Of a stretch of 64,000 nucleotides of DNA, positions 34,096 through 43,741 are shown piece by piece; within the stretch, counting starts at the first letter, position 1, and each line of letters opens with the position of its first letter. The notes below the pieces were generated by a model. It searched no databases and was not told the DNA's origin. It worked only from the letters and a program-made list of their open reading frames with translations. The position numbers and the translations under genes were made by a program. The stretch comes from Zymobacter palmae (GTDB taxonomy: Bacteria > Pseudomonadota > Gammaproteobacteria > Pseudomonadales > Halomonadaceae): contig NZ_AP018933.1 in NCBI RefSeq assembly GCF_003610015.1, forward strand, positions 62,001 to 126,000, given 5' to 3'.

Positions 34096-34344
34096 GGTCG
34101 GTCTACCTTTGTTAGGCGTGGGCCATTTGTTCTCCAAGTCAACTGCTGTTATCGGCTAGAACATCGTCGTGCTTGACGGGATCAGCATGTAAAAAGCAAG
34201 GAAACGACAATAAGTGGCGCCTTCCTGTGCCTTCGGCTCACAACTGGAATCACTAGCGACGTGTTACCTAAAAGAAATAACCTGCCTGCGCCTTCTGCAA
34301 AGGGGGTTTGATGTGTTCATTTACTTGTCTTGGGAATAGATAAA

Positions 34345-35109
34345 ATGAAAGGCATGAAAACAGGTATGGCGGCGCTGGGAATGGCCCTTATGTGTGCTTC
34401 CATTCATTACGCTTCTGCAGGTCAGGTTCAGACGGCATCCGATGCCAAAATCACGCTCAACGGTGGCAAGTCCTATCTCTACAATAACCAGTGGGGACGC
34501 GGTGAAGTGCCGAATGGCACGCAGGAAATCTACTACAACAGTGATAGCGACAACGGCTGGCGCTGGAAATGGCCCAGTTCCACAACGTCCGTCAAAGGAT
34601 ATCCTTCTGCAGTTACCGGCTGGCACTGGACGGCTGGCTATACACCCAACAGCGGTCTCCCCGTCAAACTGTCCGCACACAAACGCGTCGATACCAACGT
34701 AAGCTATGCGTTCAAGAACGCGACGGGTGCCTACAATGCGGCCTATGACCTGTGGTTCCACACGACCAATGCGGCAACGTGGGCCAATGCGCCGACGGAT
34801 GAAGTAATGGTCTGGTTGAATCGCAGCGGTGGCGTTACGCCGGCGGGTAGCTACAAGGAAACCGTTACGCTGGCAGGCACGCAGTGGGATCTGTATGTCG
34901 GTCATGTCTCTTCGTGGAACGTCTATTCGTTCGTACGCAAGGTGCCGACCACTTCGGCGTCGCTGAACATGACGAACTTCACTGACTATTTGGTCAACAA
35001 ACAGTACCTGAGCAAGGACAAGTACCTAAGCAGCGTCGAGTTCGGTACCGAAATCTACAATGGTTCTGGCGCATTCCGCCTGCTCAAACGTGATGTGAAT
35101 GTCCGATAG
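34345..35109 (+). CDS. Secreted GH12 endoglucanase
   Basis: The 254-residue protein has a signal peptide (MKGMKTGMAALGMALMCASI, cut after about ASA) and a complete glycoside hydrolase family 12 jelly-roll domain. Landmarks are YNNQWGR near the start, GWRWKWP, VTGWHW, the nucleophile in DEVMVWLNRSGG (E153) and the acid/base in VEFGTEIYNGSG (E236). GH12 enzymes cut beta-1,4-glucan in cellulose, xyloglucan or beta-glucan outside the cell. GH12 is uncommon in gammaproteobacteria outside plant-associated groups. There is no binding module. It is between a chemoreceptor and glyS, without other carbohydrate genes. Confidence 0.9.
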   Translation: MKGMKTGMAALGMALMCASIHYASAGQVQTASDAKITLNGGKSYLYNNQWGRGEVPNGTQEIYYNSDSDNGWRWKWPSSTTSVKGYPSAVTGWHWTAGYTPNSGLPVKLSAHKRVDTNVSYAFKNATGAYNAAYDLWFHTTNAATWANAPTDEVMVWLNRSGGVTPAGSYKETVTLAGTQWDLYVGHVSSWNVYSFVRKVPTTSASLNMTNFTDYLVNKQYLSKDKYLSSVEFGTEIYNGSGAFRLLKRDVNVR

Positions 35110-35197
35110 CATGTAGTGTTGTGCACGACGATTCGCTCTATCAGGATCTACCTCTGTGTCGAACAGACGGGCCGTTCACTCCCAGTCTGTTACCCTC

Positions 35198-35231
35198 AAA
35201 AAAAACGCCGCCCATGGATGGGGCGGCGTTT
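35198..35231 (-). terminator. Terminator of glyQS
   Basis: AAACGCCGCCC (35203-35213) pairs with GGGCGGCGTTT (35221-35231); on the minus strand eight Ts follow the stem. Confidence 0.9.
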
Positions 35232-35263
35232 CCTGTCATATGACGACGTAACAATCGCGCTCG

Positions 35264-37339
35264 TTACAGCAGCGAGATATCCGCTACGGCCAAGAACAGC
35301 GCATGAAGGCGCGCCAGCAGCGCCAAGCGGTTGTTACGGATCTTCTCATCTTCCGCCATGACCATGACGTCTTCGAAGAAGGCATCGACCGGCTCGCGCA
35401 GCGTTGCCAAACGATCCAGCGCTTCGTTGTAGCGTGCTTCCGCAAACATCGGTGCTGTTTCTGCTTCCAGCACGGTTAGGGCGTCCAGCAGCGCCTGTTC
35501 GGCCTTGTGCTCGAACAGTGTCGGGTCGACATTGGTCGTCGGTACGCCGCCTTCCAGTTTGGCCAGAATGTTGCCGACACGCTTATTCGCCGCGGCCAGT
35601 GCACGGGCTTCTTCGCGTTCGTTGAAAGCCTTGACGGCCTGCAGGCGGCGAGCGAAGTCGAGTGGGCGGGTGACGTTGCGCGCACGTACGGATTGATAGA
35701 CTTCAGCTGAAATGCCTTCATCCGCAGCCCAGCCACGCAGACGTTCGAGCATATAGTCGAGCACGTCGTTGACCAGTACGGCGTTGTTGTCACCGTCAAG
35801 AGAGGTGTGTTGGTCGACGGCGATCTGCAGCAGCTCGCGCAGGTCGAGGTCGTATTCACCCTTGATGATGATGTTGAGTACACCGATGGTAGCGCGACGC
35901 AAGGCAAACGGGTCTTTGGCCCCGGTCGGACGCTGGCCGATGCCGAAGATACCCGTCAGGGTGTCCAGACGGTCAGCCAGTGCCAATGCCACACCCGTTT
36001 TCGAGGACGGGATGCTGTCCTGCGCGAAGCGCGGCAGGTACTGCTGCTGAATGGCTTCCGCGACGTCGGCCGGCTCACCGTCTTCACGCGCGTAATAGGT
36101 CCCCATAATCCCCTGCAGTTCAGGGAATTCGAGCACCATTTCGGTGTTCAGGTCACATTTGGCGAGCTGAGCGGCACGGCGTGCATGTGTCGGTTCGCCA
36201 CCGATGCGGTTGGCGATTTCGGCGGCGACGACTTCGATGCGACGGCTTTTATCCGCCAGCGTTCCCAGACGGCGCTGGAACACTACGTCTTCAAGGCCGG
36301 CGCGGCGGCTGTCTAACGTAGAACGGCGGTCGGTCTCGAAGAAGAACGCCGCATCGGCCAGACGCGGACGAATGACGCGCTCGTTACCGGCAACGACCTG
36401 TGCCGGATCACGGCTTTCGAGGTTGGCGATAGTGATGAACTTCGGCAGCAGCTGGCCGTTGGCATCCAGCAGGTGGAAATACTTCTGGTTGGCCTTCATC
36501 GAGGAGATCAAGCATTCCTGCGGCACTTCAAGGAAGCGCTCGTCGAAGCTACCGGTCAGCGCGACAGGCCATTCGACCAGACCGGTGACCTCTTGCAGCA
36601 GGTCGTCGTCAATGACAGCGTGTCCGCCCGTTTGCTGGGCTTCGGTTTCGACCTGCTGACGGATGATCGCGCTGCGACGAGCAGCATCGGCGATGACATA
36701 GCCTTTCTGTTCGAGCACGGTTTCGTACTCGTCAGCGTTGGCCAGTTCGATCGGTGCTTCGCAGTGAATGCGATGACCCAATGTCGTGCGGCCCGAGGTC
36801 AGTTCCAACGCGGTAGCCGGAACGACTTCCGTTCCGTACAGCGCAACCAGCCAGTGCACCGGACGAGAGAAGGCCGTGCGGGAAGCCCCCCAGCGCATGT
36901 ATTTCGGTACTGGCAGGCCTGCAATGGCTTGTTCGATCATTTGCGGCAGCAGGGTCGTGGTCGCTTCCCCTTTGCGTTGGCTGCGATAGCCGATACGCGG
37001 GCCTTTGTCCGTTTCGATGGTCATCAGATCATCGACAGTGACGCCCAGAGAGGAGGCAAAACCTTCAGCGGCCTTGGTTGGTTTTCCATCACGGAAAGCA
37101 GCGGCAACGGCCGGTCCAAGACGCTCTACATCTCGATCAGGCTGCTGGGAAGCGAGCTTTTCGATCTTGACGGCCAAGCGGCGCGGCGTTGCAAATGCGT
37201 GCACGTCGCCATGAGCGATGTCAGCGGCGGCCAAGTTGGCTTTCAGGCTGTCGGCAAAGGCGCGGGACAGAGGTTCGAGTGCGAACGGCGGCAGTTCTTC
37301 GCAGCCGAGCTCGACCAGAAATGTGGATTCGGATGACAT
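35264..37339 (-). CDS. glyS: Glycyl-tRNA synthetase beta subunit
   Basis: The large subunit of the bacterial heterotetrameric glycyl-tRNA synthetase, which recognises the tRNA. The 691-residue protein starts STFLVELGCEELPP and contains ATPRRLAVKI, PKYMRWG, RLADAAFFFETDRRS and a C-terminal anticodon-binding-like helical region with LALADRLDTLTGIF. The ATG at 37339 has AGAAGG seven bases upstream; a TTG at 37345 lies before it. It follows glyQ by two bases, so the two subunits are translated as a unit. It ends with a strong terminator. Confidence 0.96.
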   Translation of the reverse strand: MSSESTFLVELGCEELPPFALEPLSRAFADSLKANLAAADIAHGDVHAFATPRRLAVKIEKLASQQPDRDVERLGPAVAAAFRDGKPTKAAEGFASSLGVTVDDLMTIETDKGPRIGYRSQRKGEATTTLLPQMIEQAIAGLPVPKYMRWGASRTAFSRPVHWLVALYGTEVVPATALELTSGRTTLGHRIHCEAPIELANADEYETVLEQKGYVIADAARRSAIIRQQVETEAQQTGGHAVIDDDLLQEVTGLVEWPVALTGSFDERFLEVPQECLISSMKANQKYFHLLDANGQLLPKFITIANLESRDPAQVVAGNERVIRPRLADAAFFFETDRRSTLDSRRAGLEDVVFQRRLGTLADKSRRIEVVAAEIANRIGGEPTHARRAAQLAKCDLNTEMVLEFPELQGIMGTYYAREDGEPADVAEAIQQQYLPRFAQDSIPSSKTGVALALADRLDTLTGIFGIGQRPTGAKDPFALRRATIGVLNIIIKGEYDLDLRELLQIAVDQHTSLDGDNNAVLVNDVLDYMLERLRGWAADEGISAEVYQSVRARNVTRPLDFARRLQAVKAFNEREEARALAAANKRVGNILAKLEGGVPTTNVDPTLFEHKAEQALLDALTVLEAETAPMFAEARYNEALDRLATLREPVDAFFEDVMVMAEDEKIRNNRLALLARLHALFLAVADISLL

Positions 37340-37341
37340 GT

Positions 37342-38322
37342 TCAAGCCTTCTGTTCTTCTGATGCCGCGCCTGCGGCGGATTCTTCGGCGGAGGACAGCA
37401 GCTGCGCGCGCAGCTCTGGATCGGCCAGCGGGAAGCCAGCGGCCTCACGGGATTCGTAATAGAGCTGAGCGACGTCGCGGGCCATGGTACGTACACGCAG
37501 GATGTAGCGCTGGCGTTCGGTAACGGAAACGGCGTGACGAGCGTCGAGCAGGTTGAAGGTATGCGATGCCTTCAAGACCTTTTCATAGGCGGGCAGCGGC
37601 AGACGCGCTTCGAGCAGTGCGTTGCAGGCTTTCTCTGCGTTATCGAAGTCGTTGAAGAGGACATCGACGTCGGCGTGTTCAAAGTTGTAAGCCGACTGCT
37701 CTTTCTCGTTCTGCAGATAGACGTCGCCATAGGTGACGCGTGTGCCGTCCGGCGCGATTGACCAGACGAGGTCGTAGACGCTGTCGACGCCTTGCAGGTA
37801 CATGGCCAGACGTTCGAGACCGTACGTCAACTCACCGGTGACAGGGAAGCATTCGATCCCGCCGACTTGCTGGAAATAGGTGAACTGGGTCACTTCCATG
37901 CCGTTCAGCCACACTTCCCAGCCCAGACCCCATGCGCCCAGCGTCGGTGATTCCCAGTTGTCTTCGACAAAACGGATGTCGTGGATGGCCGGGTCGAGGC
38001 CGAGGTGTTTCAGCGAGCCCAGATACAGGTCCTGAATGTTCTCGGGAGACGGCTTCATTACGACCTGGAACTGATAATAGTGCTGCAGACGGTTGGGGTT
38101 TTCACCGTAGCGACCATCGGTAGGACGGCGCGAGGGCTGAACGTAAGCCGCGCTCCACCGTTCCGGCCCGATCGCACGAAGGAAGGTCGCCGGGTGAAAC
38201 GTACCAGCGCCGACCTCCATGTCCAGCGGCTGCATGATTACGCAGCCCTGCTCGGCCCAATACCGCTGCAGGGCAAGGATCAGGCCCTGAAAGGTTGTCA
38301 CGTCTGGCGTCGGCTGTGTCAT
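37342..38322 (-). CDS. glyQ: Glycyl-tRNA synthetase alpha subunit
   Basis: The alpha subunit carries the class II catalytic site that makes glycyl-adenylate. From the ATG at 38322 it has 326 residues and begins [19 protein letters not shown], then [48 protein letters not shown] cut here as [13 protein letters not shown], and [12 protein letters not shown]. Length is close to the usual 300-320. The frame extends 15 residues upstream without a ribosome site. First gene of glyQS. Confidence 0.96.
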   Translation of the reverse strand: MTQPTPDVTTFQGLILALQRYWAEQGCVIMQPLDMEVGAGTFHPATFLRAIGPERWSAAYVQPSRRPTDGRYGENPNRLQHYYQFQVVMKPSPENIQDLYLGSLKHLGLDPAIHDIRFVEDNWESPTLGAWGLGWEVWLNGMEVTQFTYFQQVGGIECFPVTGELTYGLERLAMYLQGVDSVYDLVWSIAPDGTRVTYGDVYLQNEKEQSAYNFEHADVDVLFNDFDNAEKACNALLEARLPLPAYEKVLKASHTFNLLDARHAVSVTERQRYILRVRTMARDVAQLYYESREAAGFPLADPELRAQLLSSAEESAAGAASEEQKA

Positions 38323-38637
38323 GTGCGTATGTCCGGCTTGTGAAACTTGGAAAAAGGAGGTTGTCATGATTTAACAGACCCACAAGTATACAATTGTCCC
38401 CAATGGGGTTATAGGGCCGATTGTCGCCCAATGACGCCCCACACCCGCAGAATGAGGTAGGAAACGCGCGCCTCATGAGTCAAACCTTCACGAAAGAACA
38501 GGTTATGCTAAGCAGATATCTGCTGGGTGCCATCGTTTTCAATGTCGCGAGAGTGAGTGGCCGATAACCTTCACTATCGCATTTCATTTAGCTTTCAGGT
38601 GTGGGTATTTGTTCAGGCCCATCACGGAGAATGTCTC
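38323..38637. other. Divergent region between glyQ and hldD
   Basis: About 315 bases. An AAAAAGGAGG string at 38350-38359 points away from glyQ and serves no clear frame. GGAGA at 38626 is the hldD ribosome site. Nothing else supported. Confidence 0.35.
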
Positions 38638-39582
38638 ATGATCGTAGTTACTGGTGGTGCTGGCTTCATCGGCTCCAATATCGTCAAGGCCCTCAACGAG
38701 CGTGGCATTACCGATATCATCGTGGTCGACGATCTCAAGGATGGTACTAAATTCGTCAATTTGGTTGACTGCAATATCGCCGACTATCTCGATCTCGACG
38801 ACTTCCGCGCCCGCGTAGCGCGTGATGAACTGCCGACACTCGACGCCATCTTCCACGAAGGGGCGTGCTCAGCCACGACCGAGTGGGACGGCAAGTACAT
38901 GATGGACAACAACTACGCGTATACCAAAGAACTGTTCCATTACTGCCAGAAGCATCGTATTCCTTTCTACTATGCATCCTCCGCAGCGACCTACGGTAAC
39001 ACGGCGACATTCCGTGAAACGCCTGAGTTTGAAGGTCCGCTGAACGTTTATGGCTACTCCAAACTGCTGTTCGATCAGTATCTGCGCCGCCATATGGATA
39101 CGCTGACGGCACCGGTAGTGGGTTTCCGCTATTTCAACGTCTATGGTCCGCGTGAGCAGCACAAGGGCAGCATGGCCAGTGTGGCGTTCCATCACTACCA
39201 GCAGGTACTACGCGGCGAATCACCGAAGCTGTTTGGGCCGTACGATGGCTACGAAGCAGGCATGCAGAGCCGCGATTTCATTTACGTCGGTGACGTGGTT
39301 GCGGCCAACCTGTGGTGTCTCGATCATCCGGAAGTGTCCGGCATCTTCAACCTGGGTACGGGCCGTGCAGAGCCGTTCCGCGCCATCGCCGATACGGTCA
39401 TCACGTTCTTCGGCAAGGGCGATATCGAATTCATCGACTTCCCTGAGCATCTGAAAGGACGCTACCAGAGCTACACCTGTGCCGACATGAGCAAGCTGCG
39501 TGGTATGGGCTTCGACCATGAGTTCAAGACAGTCGAGCAGGGTGTCACGGCGTATCTCGAATGGCTGACTTCACGTGACTGA
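38638..39582 (+). CDS. hldD: ADP-L-glycero-D-manno-heptose 6-epimerase
   Basis: HldD (RfaD) makes ADP-L,D-heptose for the LPS inner core. The 314-residue protein starts [19 protein letters not shown], an extended SDR NAD-binding motif, has the dipeptide-rich [19 protein letters not shown] of HldD and the catalytic Y-K pair in [16 protein letters not shown] lies seven bases upstream of the ATG at 38638. It is followed immediately by waaF (one base between stop and ATG), so they form an LPS-core operon. Confidence 0.95.
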   Translation: MIVVTGGAGFIGSNIVKALNERGITDIIVVDDLKDGTKFVNLVDCNIADYLDLDDFRARVARDELPTLDAIFHEGACSATTEWDGKYMMDNNYAYTKELFHYCQKHRIPFYYASSAATYGNTATFRETPEFEGPLNVYGYSKLLFDQYLRRHMDTLTAPVVGFRYFNVYGPREQHKGSMASVAFHHYQQVLRGESPKLFGPYDGYEAGMQSRDFIYVGDVVAANLWCLDHPEVSGIFNLGTGRAEPFRAIADTVITFFGKGDIEFIDFPEHLKGRYQSYTCADMSKLRGMGFDHEFKTVEQGVTAYLEWLTSRD

Positions 39583-39583
39583 C

Positions 39584-40657
39584 ATGAGCGGTAGCGAACG
39601 TATGGGCAAGCGCATTCTCATCGTCGGGCCTTCGTGGGTCGGCGATATGGTGATGGCGCAGAGCCTGCTGAAGATATTGAAGGCCCAAGATCCCCAGTGC
39701 GTCATCGACGTGCTGGGACCCGCATGGTCGGCACCGATCATTGAACGGATGCCCGAAGCACGCCGGGCGCTGACTCTGCGCGTCGGCCACGGTGATCTGG
39801 CGCTGAGGGAACGCTGGCGTTTCGGGCGCAGCCTGAAGGGCGAGTACGATCAGGCCATCGTGCTGCCGCGCTCGCTGAAGTCAGCGCTGGTGCCGTGGTT
39901 TGCGGGGGTGCCTGTGCGGGTTGGCTTTACGGGCGAGCAGCGCTACGGAATTCTCAACCAGCGTCGCGACCTCGATAAAGCGGTACTTGATCAGACGGTG
40001 AAGCGTTTTGTATCGCTGGGCCTGCCAAAGGGCGAGGCCTATCCGCCCCGTGAGATGCCTTTTCCTGCGCTGCGCGTCGATGCCGACAACCAAGCTCGCC
40101 TGCGTGAGGCGTTGGATTTTGCGGCAGTCGATCTACTGGATCGCCCCTTGGTTGCACTGATGCCCGGTGCGGAATACGGCCCGGCCAAGCAATGGCCGCT
40201 GGCGCACTTTCATGCCACGGCGCAGGCACTGGTGGAGCGGGGTTATGGCGTGCTGGTGCTGGGTGGTCCTAAGGATGTCAACGCGGGACAGCAGGTCGCC
40301 GGTGAGCTGCCTCATACGCTGAATTTGTGCGGTAAGACGGCACTTGCTGATGCCGTGGATTTGCTCGGCATGTGCGAGCAGGTCGTCAGCAATGATTCTG
40401 GGCTCATGCACGTGGCGGCTGCTGTTGGCGTTCATGTGCAGGGGATCTATGGGTCTTCTTCACCGCGCTACACGCCGCCGCTGACGCACAATGCTGATAT
40501 CCACTGGCTGGCGCTGGACTGTTCACCCTGCTTCAAGCGTGTGTGTCCCTTGGGGCATACCGACTGCCTTCATCAGCTGTCAGTCACGCGGGTCGTAAAG
40601 GCCATCGACACCTATCGGATCGAGCAGTCCACTATTCTCGCGCGGGAGACCCCATGA
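39584..40657 (+). CDS. waaF: ADP-heptose:LPS heptosyltransferase II
   Basis: A GT9-family enzyme adding the second heptose of the LPS inner core on the cytoplasmic face. It begins KRILIVGPSWVGDMVMAQSL, and has LPRSLKSALVPWFAGV, MPGAEYGPAKQWP and the ADP-heptose-binding SNDSGLMHVAAA, all typical of WaaF rather than WaaC. The ATG at 39584 almost touches the hldD stop; 39602 (MGKRILIVG) is a plausible alternative. Its stop overlaps the start of the next glycosyltransferase (ATGA), showing tight coupling. Confidence 0.93.
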   Translation: MSGSERMGKRILIVGPSWVGDMVMAQSLLKILKAQDPQCVIDVLGPAWSAPIIERMPEARRALTLRVGHGDLALRERWRFGRSLKGEYDQAIVLPRSLKSALVPWFAGVPVRVGFTGEQRYGILNQRRDLDKAVLDQTVKRFVSLGLPKGEAYPPREMPFPALRVDADNQARLREALDFAAVDLLDRPLVALMPGAEYGPAKQWPLAHFHATAQALVERGYGVLVLGGPKDVNAGQQVAGELPHTLNLCGKTALADAVDLLGMCEQVVSNDSGLMHVAAAVGVHVQGIYGSSSPRYTPPLTHNADIHWLALDCSPCFKRVCPLGHTDCLHQLSVTRVVKAIDTYRIEQSTILARETP

Positions 40658-41418
40658 CCTTAACCGTAGCGCTGATCGTCAAGAACGAAGCCGAGCACCT
40701 TGAGCGCTGTCTGAGCACGCTCACATGGGCCGATGAAATCGTCGTGGTCGACAGCGGCAGCACCGACGCTACCTGCGAAATCGCTCGTCGCTATACCGAC
40801 AAGGTGTTCGTCTATAACGATTGGCAAGGGTTTGGTGTCCAGCGCCAGCGGGCCGAGCGGCACGCGACGGGTGACTGGCTGTTGATGGTCGATGCTGACG
40901 AGCGCGTAACGCCAGCGCTACGTGCCAACATCGAAGATGCACTGCATGGTGAAGCGGCGATCTACCGACTGCCGCGTCTGACGTGGTGCTTTGGGGCATG
41001 GATTCGGCACAGTGGTTGGTATCCCGATCGTGTCGCGCGCCTCTATCCTCGCGAACAGGCCGGCTACGATGCGGCACTGGTGCATGAAAAGCTGGAGAAC
41101 GTGCACCGGTTGCCCGTGCATGATCTGGACGGAGACCTGCTCCACTATAGCTATCGTGATCTTCGCCACTACCTAGAGAAGTCGGCGCACTACGCACAGG
41201 CGTGGGCTGAACAGCGTGCAGCACGCGGCAAGACAGGTAGCCTGCTGGGCGGTGTCGGACACGCACTGGGCTGCTTTCTGCGCATGTACGTGCTGAAAGC
41301 GGGCTTCTTGGATGGTAAGGCCGGGTTCCTACTGGCCGTGCTGTCCGCGCACTCGACGTTCGCCAAATACGCTGATCTGTGGATTCGTACCAAGGCTCCG
41401 AAGTCGCCAGATCGTTGA
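40654..41418 (+). CDS. GT2 LPS-core glycosyltransferase (WaaE/KdtX-like)
   Basis: The 254-residue protein is a family 2 glycosyltransferase: LTVALIVKNEAEHLERCL, DSGSTDAT, and the metal-binding DADER, followed by FGAWIRHSGWYPDRVARL and VHEKLE. This matches the WaaE/KdtX/LgtF group that adds a beta-glucose to the inner-core heptose. The start ATGA overlaps the waaF stop. A C-terminal hydrophobic and amphipathic region (about residues 205-245) could tie it to the membrane. It ends the hldD-waaF operon with a strong terminator downstream. Confidence 0.85.
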   Translation: MTLTVALIVKNEAEHLERCLSTLTWADEIVVVDSGSTDATCEIARRYTDKVFVYNDWQGFGVQRQRAERHATGDWLLMVDADERVTPALRANIEDALHGEAAIYRLPRLTWCFGAWIRHSGWYPDRVARLYPREQAGYDAALVHEKLENVHRLPVHDLDGDLLHYSYRDLRHYLEKSAHYAQAWAEQRAARGKTGSLLGGVGHALGCFLRMYVLKAGFLDGKAGFLLAVLSAHSTFAKYADLWIRTKAPKSPDR

Positions 41419-41557
41419 GGCGCAGGTCGGGGAGCATGCCTTACGGTCTGCTAGGCGAGCGCTTCGCTTCCTCAACAGACGACACGCAAGTGTGCGTGCC
41501 TAGTCTGGTGTTTTTGTCCGCATCGCAACTGATTTTGAGTGATGCTTTCCACCATCG

Positions 41558-41588
41558 AAAAGGCCGCCCTTTAAAGGGGCGGCCTTTT
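41558..41588. terminator. Bidirectional terminator after LPS operon
   Basis: AAAAGGCCGCCC pairs with GGGCGGCCTTTT around a short loop, symmetric in its A and T tracts. It separates the LPS operon from the converging chemoreceptor. Confidence 0.9.
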
Positions 41589-41618
41589 GTCTGTAGAGCA
41601 TGCGCTGGGCGCTAGCCT

Positions 41619-43361
41619 TTAGAACGTTTCCCAGTCATCGTCCGATGAGCTGGTCAACACAGGCTCATCTTTGGCCGGTGTCTTGTGCTCAGCGGAAGGT
41701 GCGCTGTGTTTAACGCTGGGCTCGGTCTTGGCATGTGCCTTGGGGCTAGACGTTGTCGTACTGATCTTGCGCGTTGCCATGGTCGGTTTCCCATGACGAT
41801 CATCTTCGACGTCACCTACTTCAAAAACGCGTACCAGCTCGACCATATCGGCGGCTTGCTGGTGCAGGTTAGCGGCAGCGGAGGCGCTTTCTTCTACCAG
41901 TGCGGCGTTCTGTTGTGTCATCTGGTCCATCTGAACGACCGCAGTGCCAACCTGAGATACCCCTTCGCTCTGCTCGTGAGACGCAGAACTGATTTCACTC
42001 ATGATGTCAGTCAAACGTGTGATGACATCGGTCACGTTGTGCATGGCTTTACCGGCGTCACCGACCAGTGACGTGCCTTCACGAATGCCCGTAACGCTCT
42101 CGTTGATCAATCCGCTGATCTGGCGAGATGCATCGGCGCTACGCTGTGCCAGGTTGCGCACTTCTGAGGCGACCACGGCAAATCCGCGACCCTGTTCGCC
42201 CGCGCGAGCCGCTTCGATGGACGCGTTGAGGGCCAGCAAGTTGGTCTGGAAGGCAATACTGTCGATCAGTGAAATGATATCGACGATTTTCTGAGCGCCG
42301 TCGTTGAGGTCGTTCATGCGATGAACCACGCGTTCAACGACCTGACCGCCATCGTGAGCCACCTTAGCGGCTTCCTGTGCGAGGTTATCGGCGTTCTGAG
42401 CATTGCTGGCGTTCTGCTTGACGGTAGAGCCCAGTTCTTCCATGGCAGACGCGGTTTCTTCCAGCGCGGATGCCTGCTGTTCGGTACGAGAAGAAAGATC
42501 TTGGTTGCCCTGCGCAATCTGGGCACTGGCCGACGCCACGTGATCCGCGTTGCGGCGTACGGCCGCGACGGTGACGGATAGCCCTTTCTGCATATCATCC
42601 ATAGCGCGCAGCAGGTCGCCCACTTCGTTGGTCAGATCGGTACCTTCGATCTTGTGGCTGAGGTCGCCACGTGCGATGCGTTGGGATGCGGCAATGAGCT
42701 GATCGAAGATCAGACGGAAGTAGCGGCTCAAAAGGAAGCCCGCTGCGACAGCAAATAGCAGTGCGATGATGCTGCCAAGGATCATTACTGTGGTTGCGTT
42801 GGACAGCGTGCCGCGCACATTGACCGACACCTCAGTAGAGCGGGCTTTTTCGGCCGCATACAGATCATCGAAGATCTTGTTCATCTGGCGGAACTGGTCG
42901 CGCTGCTCACCGATAGCCTTGGCCGATGCTTCTTTGTACTGCTGATGATCCAGCATAGTGATGATGGCCTGGTGATTCACCAGGATGCGGTTCCAGCTAT
43001 CTTCAAGCGTCTGCAAGCGCTGGCGCTGTATGTCGCTTAGCGGCAGGGCGCGATAGCGGCTCAGTGCCTCAGTAACGTTGGCCGGGTTTTCTGAGAAGCT
43101 TTTGAGAAGAGGGTCGCGCATGCGAGCGTCATTCCAGTACTGAAGCGCTTCGATCTCACCAATGCGCATACTTTGCACGGCATTGTTCAGCCGGTTGACG
43201 AAGCGTGTACCTGGTACGCGAACATCGAGTATCTCGTTCATTCCCGATCGAACGGAGCTCATGCCGTTCAACACGGTTACCATAAGAATTAGTAATATGC
43301 CGAGTAGGACAGCAAATGTTGCACCTAAACGCATCGATAATCGAAGGTTCGCCAGTTTCAT
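41619..43361 (-). CDS. Chemoreceptor with CheR/CheB tether (pair A)
   Basis: From the ATG at 43361 the 580-residue protein has TM1 (about residues 12-32), a periplasmic helical-bundle sensor (about 33-190), TM2 (about 195-217), HAMP, and the signalling domain with tip [20 protein letters not shown]. It ends ...SDDDWETF, which matches the WxxxF-type docking pentapeptide (NWETF in Tar/Tsr) that recruits CheR and CheB. The linker before it is Ser/Lys/Thr-rich and disordered. The signalling domain is nearly identical to that of the receptor at 47305, which has no tether. Confidence 0.92.
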   Translation of the reverse strand: MKLANLRLSMRLGATFAVLLGILLILMVTVLNGMSSVRSGMNEILDVRVPGTRFVNRLNNAVQSMRIGEIEALQYWNDARMRDPLLKSFSENPANVTEALSRYRALPLSDIQRQRLQTLEDSWNRILVNHQAIITMLDHQQYKEASAKAIGEQRDQFRQMNKIFDDLYAAEKARSTEVSVNVRGTLSNATTVMILGSIIALLFAVAAGFLLSRYFRLIFDQLIAASQRIARGDLSHKIEGTDLTNEVGDLLRAMDDMQKGLSVTVAAVRRNADHVASASAQIAQGNQDLSSRTEQQASALEETASAMEELGSTVKQNASNAQNADNLAQEAAKVAHDGGQVVERVVHRMNDLNDGAQKIVDIISLIDSIAFQTNLLALNASIEAARAGEQGRGFAVVASEVRNLAQRSADASRQISGLINESVTGIREGTSLVGDAGKAMHNVTDVITRLTDIMSEISSASHEQSEGVSQVGTAVVQMDQMTQQNAALVEESASAAANLHQQAADMVELVRVFEVGDVEDDRHGKPTMATRKISTTTSSPKAHAKTEPSVKHSAPSAEHKTPAKDEPVLTSSSDDDWETF

Positions 43362-43741
43362 AAGAGCGGTTTCCTCAACGGCGGTCATGAGTCCGCATGA
43401 GCCAGATAAAAGCTCGTCATTCCCACGGCCATAGGCAGGTTATTGATATTGGGTCCCTGCCCGCAGCTATCGGCAGAAGCAAAGGGTTGCTTTAGTTGCA
43501 GGCGTGGCTGCTGGCGTGTTTTCCGAATAGTAATCGCCCACCTATCCCTGCGGAAAATAAGGAAAAGTGGTGTAATGCCATAGCCTTACCCTCCTGTAAA
43601 ATGCGACTTCTCTTTTACAAATGAAAAGTTTGCCCGGATGTGAAAAACTGTGGGCATTCTCGAAGATTCGATTCGAATGGTGGCGGTGGGCATGAGACCG
43701 GTGCTCGTTGCGGCCATTCGCCATGACAGGAAAAGAAGAAG
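43362..43741. other. Promoter region between chemoreceptor and pseudo-hydantoinase
   Basis: About 380 bases between divergent genes. AT-rich around 43540-43630. GAAAAGAAG directly before 43742 is a possible ribosome site. No gene or clear operator seen. Confidence 0.35.
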
